From positions 310,001 through 374,000 of the forward strand of contig NZ_FNGY01000007.1 in NCBI RefSeq assembly GCF_900103665.1: DNA of 64,000 nucleotides, in the 5' to 3' direction. A program made the translations under genes and the position numbers. The DNA is from Pedobacter steynii. Its GTDB lineage: Bacteria > Bacteroidota > Bacteroidia > Sphingobacteriales > Sphingobacteriaceae. The notes below the pieces were generated by a model. That model was not told where the DNA came from, did not search any database, and saw only the letters and a program-made list of their open reading frames with translations. This document shows positions 27,479 through 36,748 of this stretch, in pieces; the first letter of the stretch is position 1; each line of letters begins with the position of its first letter.

Positions 27479-28738
27479 ATGTTAAAAAATACGCTCTTTG
27501 TACTTTTGTCCTGTTTTTTTCTTTCCGCGATCAGTAAAGCTCAAGTCAGTAAAATAGACAGTTCAGAAATGGTTACGTTACGAATAGACCCCGAAAGCTC
27601 CAGAGGTGCAGCTGTTTCCCGTTTTTTCGACGAGGTGAACTTCATTCCTCTGGAAACGACAAAAGAGAGTCTATTTGGATCAATCAACCAACTCAGCGTG
27701 ACTGAAGACTGTTTTGTCATCTTTGACTGGGATACCAAATCAGTTTTGATCTTCAACAAAGCAGGGAAATTTAAAACCAGAATAAATGCCAGCAAGATGG
27801 AAAATCCTGAAGACAAGAAGGGAACTGAAAATTTCTATGGCTTCAATCTGAAAACTGAAAATGGTGTTGTTTCCATTCAGATCAATACGATGAAATATAA
27901 TACGTACTTCGACCTGAATGGGAAGTTCGTAAAAAGGGTCCTCACAAAAAAAGACATAGACACCGATCCTGAATATTTTAAATTCAAAGAAGGCGCAAAG
28001 ATCAATAAAAATCATTTGTACAAAAAAGATAAGGACAGCTCCTACTATGAAATCGCCATTCTTAAAAACAAAAAAGAGGTAGGGATCTATTTTCCGTATC
28101 AGGCAGACAGGTATACAAATGATGAGTTTTTGAGTGCCGGTGGTGATGCGATTACAAACTACGGGCTGGAAAATGAAAAGTTTTTCAGAAGACCCTACGA
28201 TTATAATATCTACAAGATTACACCTGAAAAACTATTCCTCGCTTACCGGCTTATATTCCCCATAAACAACTCTACACCAACAGATTTTATGGAGAACCCT
28301 GTCTACAAAAAGAAAAGAATAGCATTCTTTGAAAAAAATAAAGACATATTTTACTCCATTAGTAATACCTATAAAATCGGGAATCTGCTTTTTTTTAAAG
28401 TGCACAATATGGCCTGGGATACGCAGCAGAAAACTGCATTGATTTATCATTTAAAAACGACTGAATTAACATCAATAAAGGACCTGGAACCGGATTCCCT
28501 ATCCAATTATCTCCCCATCACTGATGCCGGTTTCCATTATGACTTTTCCAGCCGTGGTTTTTTAGGCTACGATGATGGATATTTATATACCAGCTATTCC
28601 TCATTAGCCATGTTTACATTTAAGGAACAGAGTGCAGGTAAAAAAGCCACATACCCCCCGCTACTGACCGGTTACTTTAAAACGGGGAACAAAAAAAGCA
28701 ACCCGGTTATCATTCAGTTAAAACCTAAGAAAGATTAG
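27479..28738 (+). CDS. Secreted 6-bladed beta-propeller protein
   Basis: This 419-residue protein has a signal peptide (about 1-21, SKAQ). The body matches the Bacteroidota 6-bladed beta-propeller family: FIPLETTKESLFGSINQL near residue 60, FVIFDWDTKSVLIFNKAGKF, a DLNGKFVKRV blade turn and a C-terminal DDGYLYTSYSS segment. Such proteins often accompany TonB-dependent outer-membrane proteins, as here: the receptor-like gene starts 8 bp downstream. The role may be substrate capture or structural, and is inferred. Confidence 0.82.
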   Translation: MLKNTLFVLLSCFFLSAISKAQVSKIDSSEMVTLRIDPESSRGAAVSRFFDEVNFIPLETTKESLFGSINQLSVTEDCFVIFDWDTKSVLIFNKAGKFKTRINASKMENPEDKKGTENFYGFNLKTENGVVSIQINTMKYNTYFDLNGKFVKRVLTKKDIDTDPEYFKFKEGAKINKNHLYKKDKDSSYYEIAILKNKKEVGIYFPYQADRYTNDEFLSAGGDAITNYGLENEKFFRRPYDYNIYKITPEKLFLAYRLIFPINNSTPTDFMENPVYKKKRIAFFEKNKDIFYSISNTYKIGNLLFFKVHNMAWDTQQKTALIYHLKTTELTSIKDLEPDSLSNYLPITDAGFHYDFSSRGFLGYDDGYLYTSYSSLAMFTFKEQSAGKKATYPPLLTGYFKTGNKKSNPVIIQLKPKKD

Positions 28739-28746
28739 CTCTCCCT

Positions 28747-31581
28747 ATGCGTATATTTTATTTCTATCTCCTGGTATTTTTACCGGCGATCACCATTAAT
28801 AGTTCCAAAGCACAACAAAATACCCCGGTTCATATCGGTACAGTGAAAGGCATTGTAAGGGATACCGCCAGAAATTATGTATTAAAATCAGCCACGGTAT
28901 CCATTTATAAAGCGAAAGACAGCAGTTTACTCAGCTACCAGATCAGCAATAATTACGGAGAATTCAGTTTCAAAAACCTACCTGTTAATACAGGTTTAAG
29001 AATAGACATTAGTCATGTTGGCTATCAGCTGCTGCGGAAGATCTTTAGCATTCCGGGCTCCAAAAATGCAATCGACCTGCAAACTTTAATCATTAGCCCC
29101 AGCGACATTACGTTAAAGGATGTCGTGATTTCAATCCCACCAATCAGCATGAACGGAGATACCCTGGAATTCAATGCGGCTGCGTTTAAACTGGACAGCA
29201 ATGCTGTGGTAGAAGATCTGTTGAGAAAAATACCAAATGTAACCTTATGGGGGGATGGACAGATTACCGTCAATGGCCGCGAGGTGAAAAGCCTGTTGGT
29301 AAACGGAAAGCCTTTTTTTGGTAATAATCCAAAAATAGCCCTCCAGAACATTGCTAAAAATGCCCTGGAAAAAATACAGGTATACCATACACAGAAAGAT
29401 AAAAGCAACCCGCTGGATTCCACACTGGAAGTAAATCTTAAACTTAAAAAGGGAAAAGATATTGGTTATTTTGGAAAAATCGGAATAGGTTATGGGACAA
29501 ACCATCGCTACGAAGGAGACGCCAGCTTTAATCTTTTCTCTCCAAAAATGCAGCTGGCCGTTATCGCAGCCAGTAATAACGTGAACAAGATTCCTAATGA
29601 TGCAGAAACCTTAACATCCAATAGTACTTTCAAGGGGATAAATACAAATGTCGAATACCAGCCTGATTTCAGAACAACGGGACTTACCCAACCGACAACT
29701 GTCGGAGTAACCTTCCAGTATAACTTTGTGGAGAAGCCAACCTGGAATAACAAAAATGCTTTGTCTTCTAATTATTTCTTACAGCATAAAGACAATGAAA
29801 ACCTCAGTGATAAAATAACGGTAACCTCCATCAACAATACAGACAAAATCTTTGAAAAAAGCAGCAATAAGGGAACAGCTGTAAGTACCAATCAAAAATT
29901 CGATTCCGGTTATGAATGGCTGAAAGACAATAAATCCCTGCGGATTTCACAATCGATGACCATAAACGACGGAGATACAAAGTCAGAGACCCGGAGAACT
30001 GCCGAGAATACAAAAAACGAGCTGACCAGCACCAATAACAGCCTCAATCAAAACAATTATAAAAATAGAAAATTCAACCTGGATGCCACTTATCAAGTCG
30101 CCCGAAATTACATGAAACCCATGCAATTGTTTAAAGGACTTAAGGCAACTTATGCAGTACAGGTTCATGATGATCAAAATCAAAGCCTGAACATCACCGC
30201 ATTTAAATCTTATACAGACGCAGCTTCTGATCAAAAATTTAATCGAAAATATGACACCCGCTCCAAAGGAATTAACCAACAAATCGATTTAGAGTTCATG
30301 GACTTAAAGTCAATGTTTTTTGGTCGTAAGCAACTGGCCGGAATAGATTTCTCATTGACTAATAACCTGAATTTACGGACAACTGACCAACAGGATCAGG
30401 TTCAGGACCTTGAGCCGAACAATAGTCATTATGAGAACAATACGTATTTGACCAATAACGTCAATACGACTATCATCGAAGAAACCCCAGGTTTAAATTT
30501 CAAAAAGACCTTCAGCAGGAACTTATCCAACAGATACAGTAAAAATCTAACCATCAGATTTTTACCAAAACAAAAATTTCTCCACCAGAACAATGAATCA
30601 GAAAAATCCTTTCAGAATATCAAACGAAGTTATACTAAGTTTTTACCTGATGCAGCCATTGACTACAATGACCATCAGTTTGGGGAATATTACAGAAATT
30701 ATACGCTGTCCTTTAGTACGAAGATTCAAATGCCGACCTTACAGCAAATGGCACCACTAGCAGATAGTACAAACCTATACTCCCTGCAAAAGGGAAACCT
30801 GAATTTGAAAGCGGCAACAGAAAAAGTAATTGCTTTTACATTCAACCATTCAGATCAGGGCACCAAAAACACTTTAAATTACAATACCCGGATCAGTGCC
30901 GGTATGATCAATGACAGGATCGTTGATAGCATCTATATTGACCATCAAAACAGGCGAAGTATTTATTTAACCAATGCGAATGGTCATAAATACCTGAATT
31001 TCTATGCCAACGTTCGTAAAGCATATAAGTTTAAAACCTCTGAGATCCAGTTCGGATTGAGTACAAACATTGACGCTAATAAAAGCCCGGGATATACCAA
31101 TAATGTATTTACCTTCTCCAAAAATTTAAACACAGGTTCCAGATTAAGCGTAAACTATACCTATCAGGGACATTTTGCCCTGGCAGTCGCCCATAATTAC
31201 AATACTTACAGCTCAAAACAGGAAGCTTTTAATACGGGTTATAGCGGAACAAACCAGGCGACTTCCATCAGCTCGAGTTACAATGTCACGAGGAGATTCA
31301 CTTTAAACAGCAATGTAAGTTTCAATACGAGTACCTCGAAGGATACGGAAGACATTAATTTCACGATTTGGAATGCCGGTGCGGTGTATAGATTCCTAAA
31401 AGGGAACAATGCGGAGTTTAAACTATCCGCATTGGATTTACTACATCAAAACACAAGTGTGATCAATTATGCAAATGCCAATAGTTTTACTACCGGAACA
31501 CAAAAGGTATTGCAACAGTACTTTATGGTCACCATTTCTTACTACCCCAGACAGTTTGGAAAAAAAACAGCTAAAAAATAA
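28747..31581 (+). CDS. Outer-membrane beta-barrel receptor-like protein with carboxypeptidase-regulatory domain
   Basis: This 944-residue protein has a signal peptide (about 1-22, SKAQ). A CarboxypepD_reg-like domain (about 30-115: GTVKGIVRDTARNYVLKSATVSIYKAKDSSLL) is followed by a plug-like region (DALVEDLLRKIPNVTLWGDGQITVNGREVKSLLVNGKPFFG is its general shape; key parts are EDLLRKIPN and VNGREV) and a long barrel (about 240-944). It resembles the outer-membrane beta-barrel family PF14905 more than SusC proteins. It lies 8 bp after the beta-propeller gene and forms one unit with it. It may be a receptor or a scaffold; the ligand is unknown. Confidence 0.82.
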   Translation: MRIFYFYLLVFLPAITINSSKAQQNTPVHIGTVKGIVRDTARNYVLKSATVSIYKAKDSSLLSYQISNNYGEFSFKNLPVNTGLRIDISHVGYQLLRKIFSIPGSKNAIDLQTLIISPSDITLKDVVISIPPISMNGDTLEFNAAAFKLDSNAVVEDLLRKIPNVTLWGDGQITVNGREVKSLLVNGKPFFGNNPKIALQNIAKNALEKIQVYHTQKDKSNPLDSTLEVNLKLKKGKDIGYFGKIGIGYGTNHRYEGDASFNLFSPKMQLAVIAASNNVNKIPNDAETLTSNSTFKGINTNVEYQPDFRTTGLTQPTTVGVTFQYNFVEKPTWNNKNALSSNYFLQHKDNENLSDKITVTSINNTDKIFEKSSNKGTAVSTNQKFDSGYEWLKDNKSLRISQSMTINDGDTKSETRRTAENTKNELTSTNNSLNQNNYKNRKFNLDATYQVARNYMKPMQLFKGLKATYAVQVHDDQNQSLNITAFKSYTDAASDQKFNRKYDTRSKGINQQIDLEFMDLKSMFFGRKQLAGIDFSLTNNLNLRTTDQQDQVQDLEPNNSHYENNTYLTNNVNTTIIEETPGLNFKKTFSRNLSNRYSKNLTIRFLPKQKFLHQNNESEKSFQNIKRSYTKFLPDAAIDYNDHQFGEYYRNYTLSFSTKIQMPTLQQMAPLADSTNLYSLQKGNLNLKAATEKVIAFTFNHSDQGTKNTLNYNTRISAGMINDRIVDSIYIDHQNRRSIYLTNANGHKYLNFYANVRKAYKFKTSEIQFGLSTNIDANKSPGYTNNVFTFSKNLNTGSRLSVNYTYQGHFALAVAHNYNTYSSKQEAFNTGYSGTNQATSISSSYNVTRRFTLNSNVSFNTSTSKDTEDINFTIWNAGAVYRFLKGNNAEFKLSALDLLHQNTSVINYANANSFTTGTQKVLQQYFMVTISYYPRQFGKKTAKK

Positions 31582-31588
31582 AACCTTA

Positions 31589-32557
31589 CTACTTTTTTAT
31601 CAGTTTGTAAACATCTTGTCTTTCGTTATTCACGACAAACTGTTGCTTTCTTTTTTTACCAGAGAATACAATATCGACCGGTTCGTTTTCTTTGATAAAA
31701 AATTTATGCTCCTGATAAGGTTTGATTTCCAGCCGATGGTTTCCCATCGTTCCGATCAATACTCCGGAACCTGCATCCACCTTAATGGTGTCATTCTTCA
31801 AGCTATTCACATAATAGCCCTGATAACGTTCCAGATCTTCTTTGGCAACCGTAATCTGGCTATATTTAAATTTTTTCTGACTAAGCATCCAGGTGTATAA
31901 ACTATCTGTATTGTAGGCCGCAGTCCAGCTGTCATGCCCGGCATCCGGATAAACCGTGAATTTTACTGCCGGATTGTGATGGCGAAGTGCTTCCACCATC
32001 TCCTGACTGGCCTTTAGCGGAACCGCATCGTCTTTAGCGCCATGGAACGCCCAGGTCGGGGTATTCCGCATCAACCAAACCTTCGAGCTGTCTCCTCCTC
32101 CGCAAACAGGAATTACTGCCGCAAACAATCCGGGATATTTTATCGCCATGTCCCAGCTGCCAAAGCCCCCCATACTTAAACCCGTCAGGTACAAACGATC
32201 TTCATCTATACGGTATTTCTTCTGCAGAGATCGCATCAGACGCATCAGGTCCTTACTTTCCCAGCCTTCACCTGCATGTGCCTGAGGAGAAACCAAAATA
32301 AAAGGGAATTTTCTTCCTGCTTCCACCAATTTGGGCAGTCCGTTTATTTTCACCTTTTCCAAATCATTTCCGCGTTCACCGCTACCATGTAAAAACAAGA
32401 CCAGCGGAAATTTCTTCAATGAATCCTGCTGATAACCTTCCGGGAGGTACAATAAATAATTGCTTTCTATGATTAATTTTTCGTGGCGCTGCTGAGCAGA
32501 AACCATCCTGCTGAAGAAACAGATCAGAAAAAGGGAGATTAAAAATAGTCTTTTCAT
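31589..32557 (-). CDS. Secreted alpha/beta hydrolase (carboxylesterase/PHB-depolymerase-like)
   Basis: This 322-residue protein has a signal peptide (about 1-22). The catalytic triad is visible: nucleophile Ser 128 in TGLSMGGFG, Asp 176/177 in GAKDDAVPL and His 208 in DAGHDSW. The oxyanion motif is LFLHGSGERG (about 54-63). The last 80 residues form a beta-rich extension. It is likely an esterase acting on extracellular carbohydrate or ester polymers. It is convergent with the receptor gene and divergent from the GIN-domain gene across a 212-bp region containing a long palindrome. Confidence 0.88.
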   Translation of the reverse strand: MKRLFLISLFLICFFSRMVSAQQRHEKLIIESNYLLYLPEGYQQDSLKKFPLVLFLHGSGERGNDLEKVKINGLPKLVEAGRKFPFILVSPQAHAGEGWESKDLMRLMRSLQKKYRIDEDRLYLTGLSMGGFGSWDMAIKYPGLFAAVIPVCGGGDSSKVWLMRNTPTWAFHGAKDDAVPLKASQEMVEALRHHNPAVKFTVYPDAGHDSWTAAYNTDSLYTWMLSQKKFKYSQITVAKEDLERYQGYYVNSLKNDTIKVDAGSGVLIGTMGNHRLEIKPYQEHKFFIKENEPVDIVFSGKKRKQQFVVNNERQDVYKLIKK

Positions 32558-32603
32558 AACATTAAAATGATCGGTTTTAGATTTGGTATCCCCTAAGATA
32601 CTA

Positions 32604-32629
32604 AATCGACGAAAATATTTTCGTCGATT
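32604..32629. promoter_or_regulatory. 26-bp perfect palindrome in a divergent promoter region
   Basis: The half-site AATCGACGAAAAT is followed without gap by its exact reverse complement. It lies between divergent genes (32557 on minus, 32770 on plus). Two further TTGGTCGA copies follow at about 32627-32634 and 32651-32658. It may be an operator or a cruciform. Confidence 0.55.
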
Positions 32630-32769
32630 GGTCGAATACTATTGGCCGTTGGTCGACTGCGATTTCCGCATGGTCTAATGCTGCAAAAACCGCTGAAACG
32701 TTTCTGCCAGGATGATGTCTTATCTACAAAACAACAACAAAATAATTAAAAACTTAAAAACTAAAAGAT

Positions 32770-33312
32770 ATGAAAACTGCCATCAAAACCCTAATCGCTT
32801 CTTCGTTAACAGCCATCGTTTTAACTTCTTCAGCATTCACCACTTTCGCTAAAGAAAAAGCACCAATCCACAGTTCAGTTACTGTAAAGTTCAATAAGGT
32901 AGTCGTAACCGGAAACGCCAAAGTCGTATTGATCCAAAGCAATACAGAAACCGTTGCTTCAAACGAAGAATTGAATGAAAACACAACCGTTAAACAAAAA
33001 GGATATACTTTGTACATCAACTCTACGGAAGAAAATCCTTCAACAATCTATGTACATGTAAAAGACCTGCAAAGGATTGATGCTTCAAATACTGCCAATG
33101 TAAAAACCCGTGGTGATTTCGATCTTCAGGTATTACAGATCTTCTTAAAAGATGATGCTAAAGCAAATGTAAATGCAAAAGTAGGTAGTCTTTACACCGA
33201 CATGCAAGGTCAGTCTGACTTAAAATTAAGCGGTTCATCAGCAGAACACCACCTGGTTAGAAACGAGGTGTCTAAACTAAACCTGAATGACTTTGTAATC
33301 GCTAAACTTTAG
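32770..33312 (+). CDS. GIN-domain (DUF2807-like) secreted protein
   Basis: This 180-residue protein has a signal peptide (about 1-27, FAKE). The mature region (about 34-180) forms a right-handed beta-helix-like run of short strands of the head-GIN/DUF2807 type: VTVKFNKVVVTGNAKVVLIQS, then YVHVKDLQRIDASNTANVKTRGDF and LKLSGSSAEHHL. Such auto-transported adhesin-like proteins are found in Bacteroidota envelopes; the function is unknown. It is monocistronic, with a clear terminator. Confidence 0.82.
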   Translation: MKTAIKTLIASSLTAIVLTSSAFTTFAKEKAPIHSSVTVKFNKVVVTGNAKVVLIQSNTETVASNEELNENTTVKQKGYTLYINSTEENPSTIYVHVKDLQRIDASNTANVKTRGDFDLQVLQIFLKDDAKANVNAKVGSLYTDMQGQSDLKLSGSSAEHHLVRNEVSKLNLNDFVIAKL

Positions 33313-33350
33313 GATCATTACCGCCCAAAGCGTTTGATATACGCAACAAG

Positions 33351-33380
33351 AAACCGTTCTAAGCCATGAACGGTTTTTTT
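33351..33380 (+). terminator. Rho-independent terminator
   Basis: AAACCGTTC (33351-33359) pairs with GAACGGTTT (33368-33376) around an 8-nt loop and is followed by an uninterrupted T-run. It ends the GIN-domain gene and reads into the convergent PhoH gene end. Confidence 0.85.
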
Positions 33381-33383
33381 GTG

Positions 33384-34736
33384 TTACAGCAAATCGTTCG
33401 CGAGATTGGCCAGTTCACTCCGCTCCCCTTTATCCAGGGTAATGTGTGCATACAAAGGGTGGTTTTTAGCGCTCTCGATCAGGTAGGACAGGCCATTACT
33501 TTCGGCATCAAGATAAGGGGTATCGATTTGATAGATATCCCCCGTAAAAACAATCTTTGTTTCCTCTCCTGCCCTGGAAATGATCGTTTTAATCTCATGT
33601 GGCGTTAAATTCTGGGCTTCATCCACAATGAAAAATATTTTGGTAAGTGTGCGTCCCCGGATATAAGCCAAAGGGGCAATCACAATTTTTTCGGTGCTGA
33701 CAAACTCGTCGATCTTTGCCTGCGCTTTGGGGTCGTCGGTATATTGCTCCTTAATAAAACGGAGGTTATCCCAGATCGGCGCCATATAAGGGTCTATTTT
33801 TGATTTCGCATCACCGGGGAGAAAGCCAATATCCTTGTTACTCAGGGCTACAATTGGCCGTGTTACATAAATTTGCCGGTAATCCTTACGTTGTTCCAGT
33901 GCGCTGGCGATGGCCAATAATGTTTTTCCCGTCCCGGCCTTTCCCTGTATCGTGACCAGCTTTACTGCCGGATTTAACATGGCATGGATCGCCATGCTCT
34001 GCTCCTCGTTTCTTGGCGCTATATTAAACACCTTTTGTGCTTTTACAGTAACCATCATTCCTGCTTTCACATCATGATAAGCCGTAACCGGCTTCCGCTT
34101 ACTTTTCAGGATATAAAAATGATTGCCCGTTTCCGGAGCCAGTTCCAGCTGATCAGCGTTTGCAGTTCCTGTAGCCTTCAGCTCATCCAGCAGCTCAGCG
34201 CTCACATTTGTCAGCGTTGTTTTTCCGGTATATAATGCATCGACATTTTTAATTTTGCCGGTCTCATAATCTTCCGCATGTAAGTCCAGGGATTTGGCCT
34301 TTAACCGCAGGCAGATGTCCTTGGAAACCAGTACAATTTTTTTATCCGGAAACTCTTCTTTCAAGCTTAATGCCGCATTTAAGATGCGGTGGTCAAATTT
34401 ACCAGCCCCAAAGATAGCTTCGGCATTCAAAAGAGAGGGTTTATAATCCATCACCACTTTAAAATGCCCACGCTTGCTTCCTTTCAATGGAATCCATTTG
34501 TTCATCACCTGCTCTCCGGAAGCACTGTCCATCAGCCGGATAAAACTTCTTGCTTCTGCATTTCTGGTTTCATTTCCATTTTTCATATTGTCCAGTTCTT
34601 CCAAAACCTGGATAGGAATGGCTACATCATGTTCCTGAAAATTATTGAAAGCACTATGATCATACAAGATAACCGAAGTATCCAATACAAAGATCTTTTT
34701 TTGGGGAGGTGTGCGCTGTAGGATAGATTTACTCAT
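33384..34736 (-). CDS. PhoH-family ATPase with N-terminal PIN domain
   Basis: This 450-residue protein has a PIN RNase domain (about 14-150; acidic residues include D19 in FVLDTSV, E47 in VLEELD and D115 in KFDHRIL). It is followed by a linker and a PhoH ATPase/helicase domain with Walker A GKAGTGKT (265-272) and Walker B FFIVDEAQNL. PIN-PhoH proteins (PhoH2 type) act as ATP-driven RNA helicase/RNases. It is cytosolic and monocistronic, and lies next to, but apart from, the phosphatase operon. The PhoH name derives from a Pho link in other bacteria, not from evidence here. Confidence 0.92.
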   Translation of the reverse strand: MSKSILQRTPPQKKIFVLDTSVILYDHSAFNNFQEHDVAIPIQVLEELDNMKNGNETRNAEARSFIRLMDSASGEQVMNKWIPLKGSKRGHFKVVMDYKPSLLNAEAIFGAGKFDHRILNAALSLKEEFPDKKIVLVSKDICLRLKAKSLDLHAEDYETGKIKNVDALYTGKTTLTNVSAELLDELKATGTANADQLELAPETGNHFYILKSKRKPVTAYHDVKAGMMVTVKAQKVFNIAPRNEEQSMAIHAMLNPAVKLVTIQGKAGTGKTLLAIASALEQRKDYRQIYVTRPIVALSNKDIGFLPGDAKSKIDPYMAPIWDNLRFIKEQYTDDPKAQAKIDEFVSTEKIVIAPLAYIRGRTLTKIFFIVDEAQNLTPHEIKTIISRAGEETKIVFTGDIYQIDTPYLDAESNGLSYLIESAKNHPLYAHITLDKGERSELANLANDLL

Positions 34737-34828
34737 GACACCTAAAAATAGCGAAAATCATAAATAAATCCTGTGAATTAAGGGAATAAGTTCCGAAACT
34801 TATGGAAAGAGAAGCGCAGGAATAAAAA

Positions 34829-34860
34829 CCCGGCCGCTTTCTGAACTGAAAACAGCCGGG
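34829..34860 (-). terminator. Terminator of the SusCD-phosphatase unit
   Basis: On the minus strand, CCCGGC and GCCGGG close a stem with secondary pairing, then GTTTTTA follows. It sits directly downstream of the phosphatase stop at 34871. Confidence 0.7.
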
Positions 34861-34870
34861 AAGGGTATTT

Positions 34871-36748
34871 CTATTTTTTCTTTTTATTCTTCAATCCGAT
34901 CACTTTAAGGATCTTATGAAAAATTTCATTGTTGGCATAAGTCCCACGGAATTCCGCTGAACCTGGCCCATAGGCAAATACAGGAACCATAATATTGGTA
35001 TGGTCGTTGGTGCTGAAATGACCACTGATCATTCCTTTCTCTGCTGAGGCATCCAATAAGGTCAGTCCGCCTGTTTCATGATCTGCTGTGATCACCACTA
35101 AGGTTTCTCCATTCTGATCAGCAAAACGCAACGCTGCTTCGACCGTTTTATCAAAATCGTGAAGTTCAGTCACCACGTAAGGCAAGTCGTTTGCATGACC
35201 TCCGTAATCGATCTGTGCGCCCTCGGCCATCACAAAGAAACCTTCTTTATTGCCGGAAAGCATTTTCAAACTGTGTACTAAAGCTTCTTTTAACAGCGCT
35301 CCACGGCCATCTTTCACCGGACGGGTTGCCGTATCAGGAAGCAATACCAGTTGCCTGCCTTTGCTTTCTTTGTAAAAACCGGCAGCGCTCGTGTTCAGTT
35401 TAAATCCCTGATCGGCCAGTTTGTTCATCAAAGCTGCATCTTTATTTTTGAGAAAGCTTTTTTGATTGGAACCTAGCAGGATTTCTACTTTACTGCTCAG
35501 CAAATCAGCAGCAATTTCTGAACTCATGGACCGGTCCACCTGATGCGCATAAAATACGGCAGGGGTCGCATCGGTAATGTCGCCAACACTGATAATTCCA
35601 CTTTTAATGCCATAATTGGCCAGGGTATCCACCAGGTTGGTTCTTTTCTTTTGATCAGCACCTACACCGATGTACCGGTTATTGGTTTTCTCTCCGATGG
35701 CCATTGCCGATCCACCCGCTGCAGAATCCGTATTTCCTGCATCTGCTGCTGCAGTTTGTGAAAAACCAATGTTATGGATGTTACTCATATTGAGCTGTCC
35801 GTGATTGGCAATATAACCCGCATGAATTTGTGCCAGTCCCATTCCGTCTCCAATCAGCAGGATTACATTTTTAACCGGTTTCTGCAGTCCGTCGACCTTA
35901 TACTCCGGAGTGTATACCGGATAAGCGACCGGATTCGTATAACTAAGCTTATCCTTATGAAGGTGAAATTCCTTTAATTTCTCAGGCTGATCGGTATTGA
36001 TCCAGTCTGCACCCAGTCGCTCCAGCACAATCCAGGTATTGGGGCTGTCTTGAGTAGCCCAAAAACGGAATGGCTTATGTTGCTGATGCGCCTTTTCGAT
36101 AACAGTGCTAAGCTTTGCAAGGTCCGGAGCTGTTGGATTTCCTTTTCCATTCCAGGGCGTATAGTTTTTGATGTCATCGCTGATCATGGCCACCCGCTTC
36201 AGCTGATCCTCCGTATAAGTGGTATACGGACGGCCATCAAAAGAAATGTAATCCGGATAATTCTTAAAGTCGGCTGGTACAGGAACATCACCACTAATGA
36301 CAATCCTGATCGCTTTTGAATTTTTACTGCTGTTGAATACATCCTGATAACCTTCCAGGTCTTTGATCAACTGACTAAGCACCTTTGCGTAATCTTTTTT
36401 TATGTCGACCACCAATTGCAACCTGCCCGTAGAATCGGCGTAAGGCCTGTTTCCATTCTGACGGTAAAAGCCAGCCAGCGGCTCCAGGTATAGCTTTTTC
36501 AAGGTGATGCCTGCTTTTATTTCTGAAGGATCATGCGCCACGTATAATGCGCCGTCTTTTAAAAAAACATCCGCTTCAATCGAGCCCATTCCCGCATAGT
36601 AGGCCGTCAGCAAGGGAATATTCTGGTGATAGTCGTTATGACTATGACCAGAATTAACATTTAAAGGCCGTTGTGCCTTTGTTTCCCCTACCCATAAAGC
36701 GGCGACAAACAACGCACAACGAATCATATTTTTCATTTCAATTCTCAT
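34871..36748 (-). CDS. Fusion: GDPD/PI-PLC-like phosphodiesterase and alkaline phosphatase
   Basis: This 625-residue secreted protein (signal peptide about 1-25, TKAQ) joins two enzymes. The N-terminal domain (about 30-265) resembles the PI-PLC/glycerophosphodiester phosphodiesterase fold: GHSHNDYHQ (H36, H38), SIEADVF (E58, D60) and VAHDPSE (H72). The C-terminal domain (about 290-620) is an alkaline phosphatase: metal site IGDGMG (D301), nucleophile Ser 342 in NTDSAAGG, and later TADHETGG for metal binding. A diester could be cut to a monoester and then to free phosphate in one polypeptide. It starts on the TAATG overlap of the SusD stop, so it is coupled to SusD. Substrate is inferred. Confidence 0.88.
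   Translation of the reverse strand: MRIEMKNMIRCALFVAALWVGETKAQRPLNVNSGHSHNDYHQNIPLLTAYYAGMGSIEADVFLKDGALYVAHDPSEIKAGITLKKLYLEPLAGFYRQNGNRPYADSTGRLQLVVDIKKDYAKVLSQLIKDLEGYQDVFNSSKNSKAIRIVISGDVPVPADFKNYPDYISFDGRPYTTYTEDQLKRVAMISDDIKNYTPWNGKGNPTAPDLAKLSTVIEKAHQQHKPFRFWATQDSPNTWIVLERLGADWINTDQPEKLKEFHLHKDKLSYTNPVAYPVYTPEYKVDGLQKPVKNVILLIGDGMGLAQIHAGYIANHGQLNMSNIHNIGFSQTAAADAGNTDSAAGGSAMAIGEKTNNRYIGVGADQKKRTNLVDTLANYGIKSGIISVGDITDATPAVFYAHQVDRSMSSEIAADLLSSKVEILLGSNQKSFLKNKDAALMNKLADQGFKLNTSAAGFYKESKGRQLVLLPDTATRPVKDGRGALLKEALVHSLKMLSGNKEGFFVMAEGAQIDYGGHANDLPYVVTELHDFDKTVEAALRFADQNGETLVVITADHETGGLTLLDASAEKGMISGHFSTNDHTNIMVPVFAYGPGSAEFRGTYANNEIFHKILKVIGLKNKKKK

Noticed and set aside
31469..31900. 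143-codon plus-strand frame across a convergent junction
   Set aside because: It overlaps both the receptor 3' end and the esterase gene and resembles neither in any known family.
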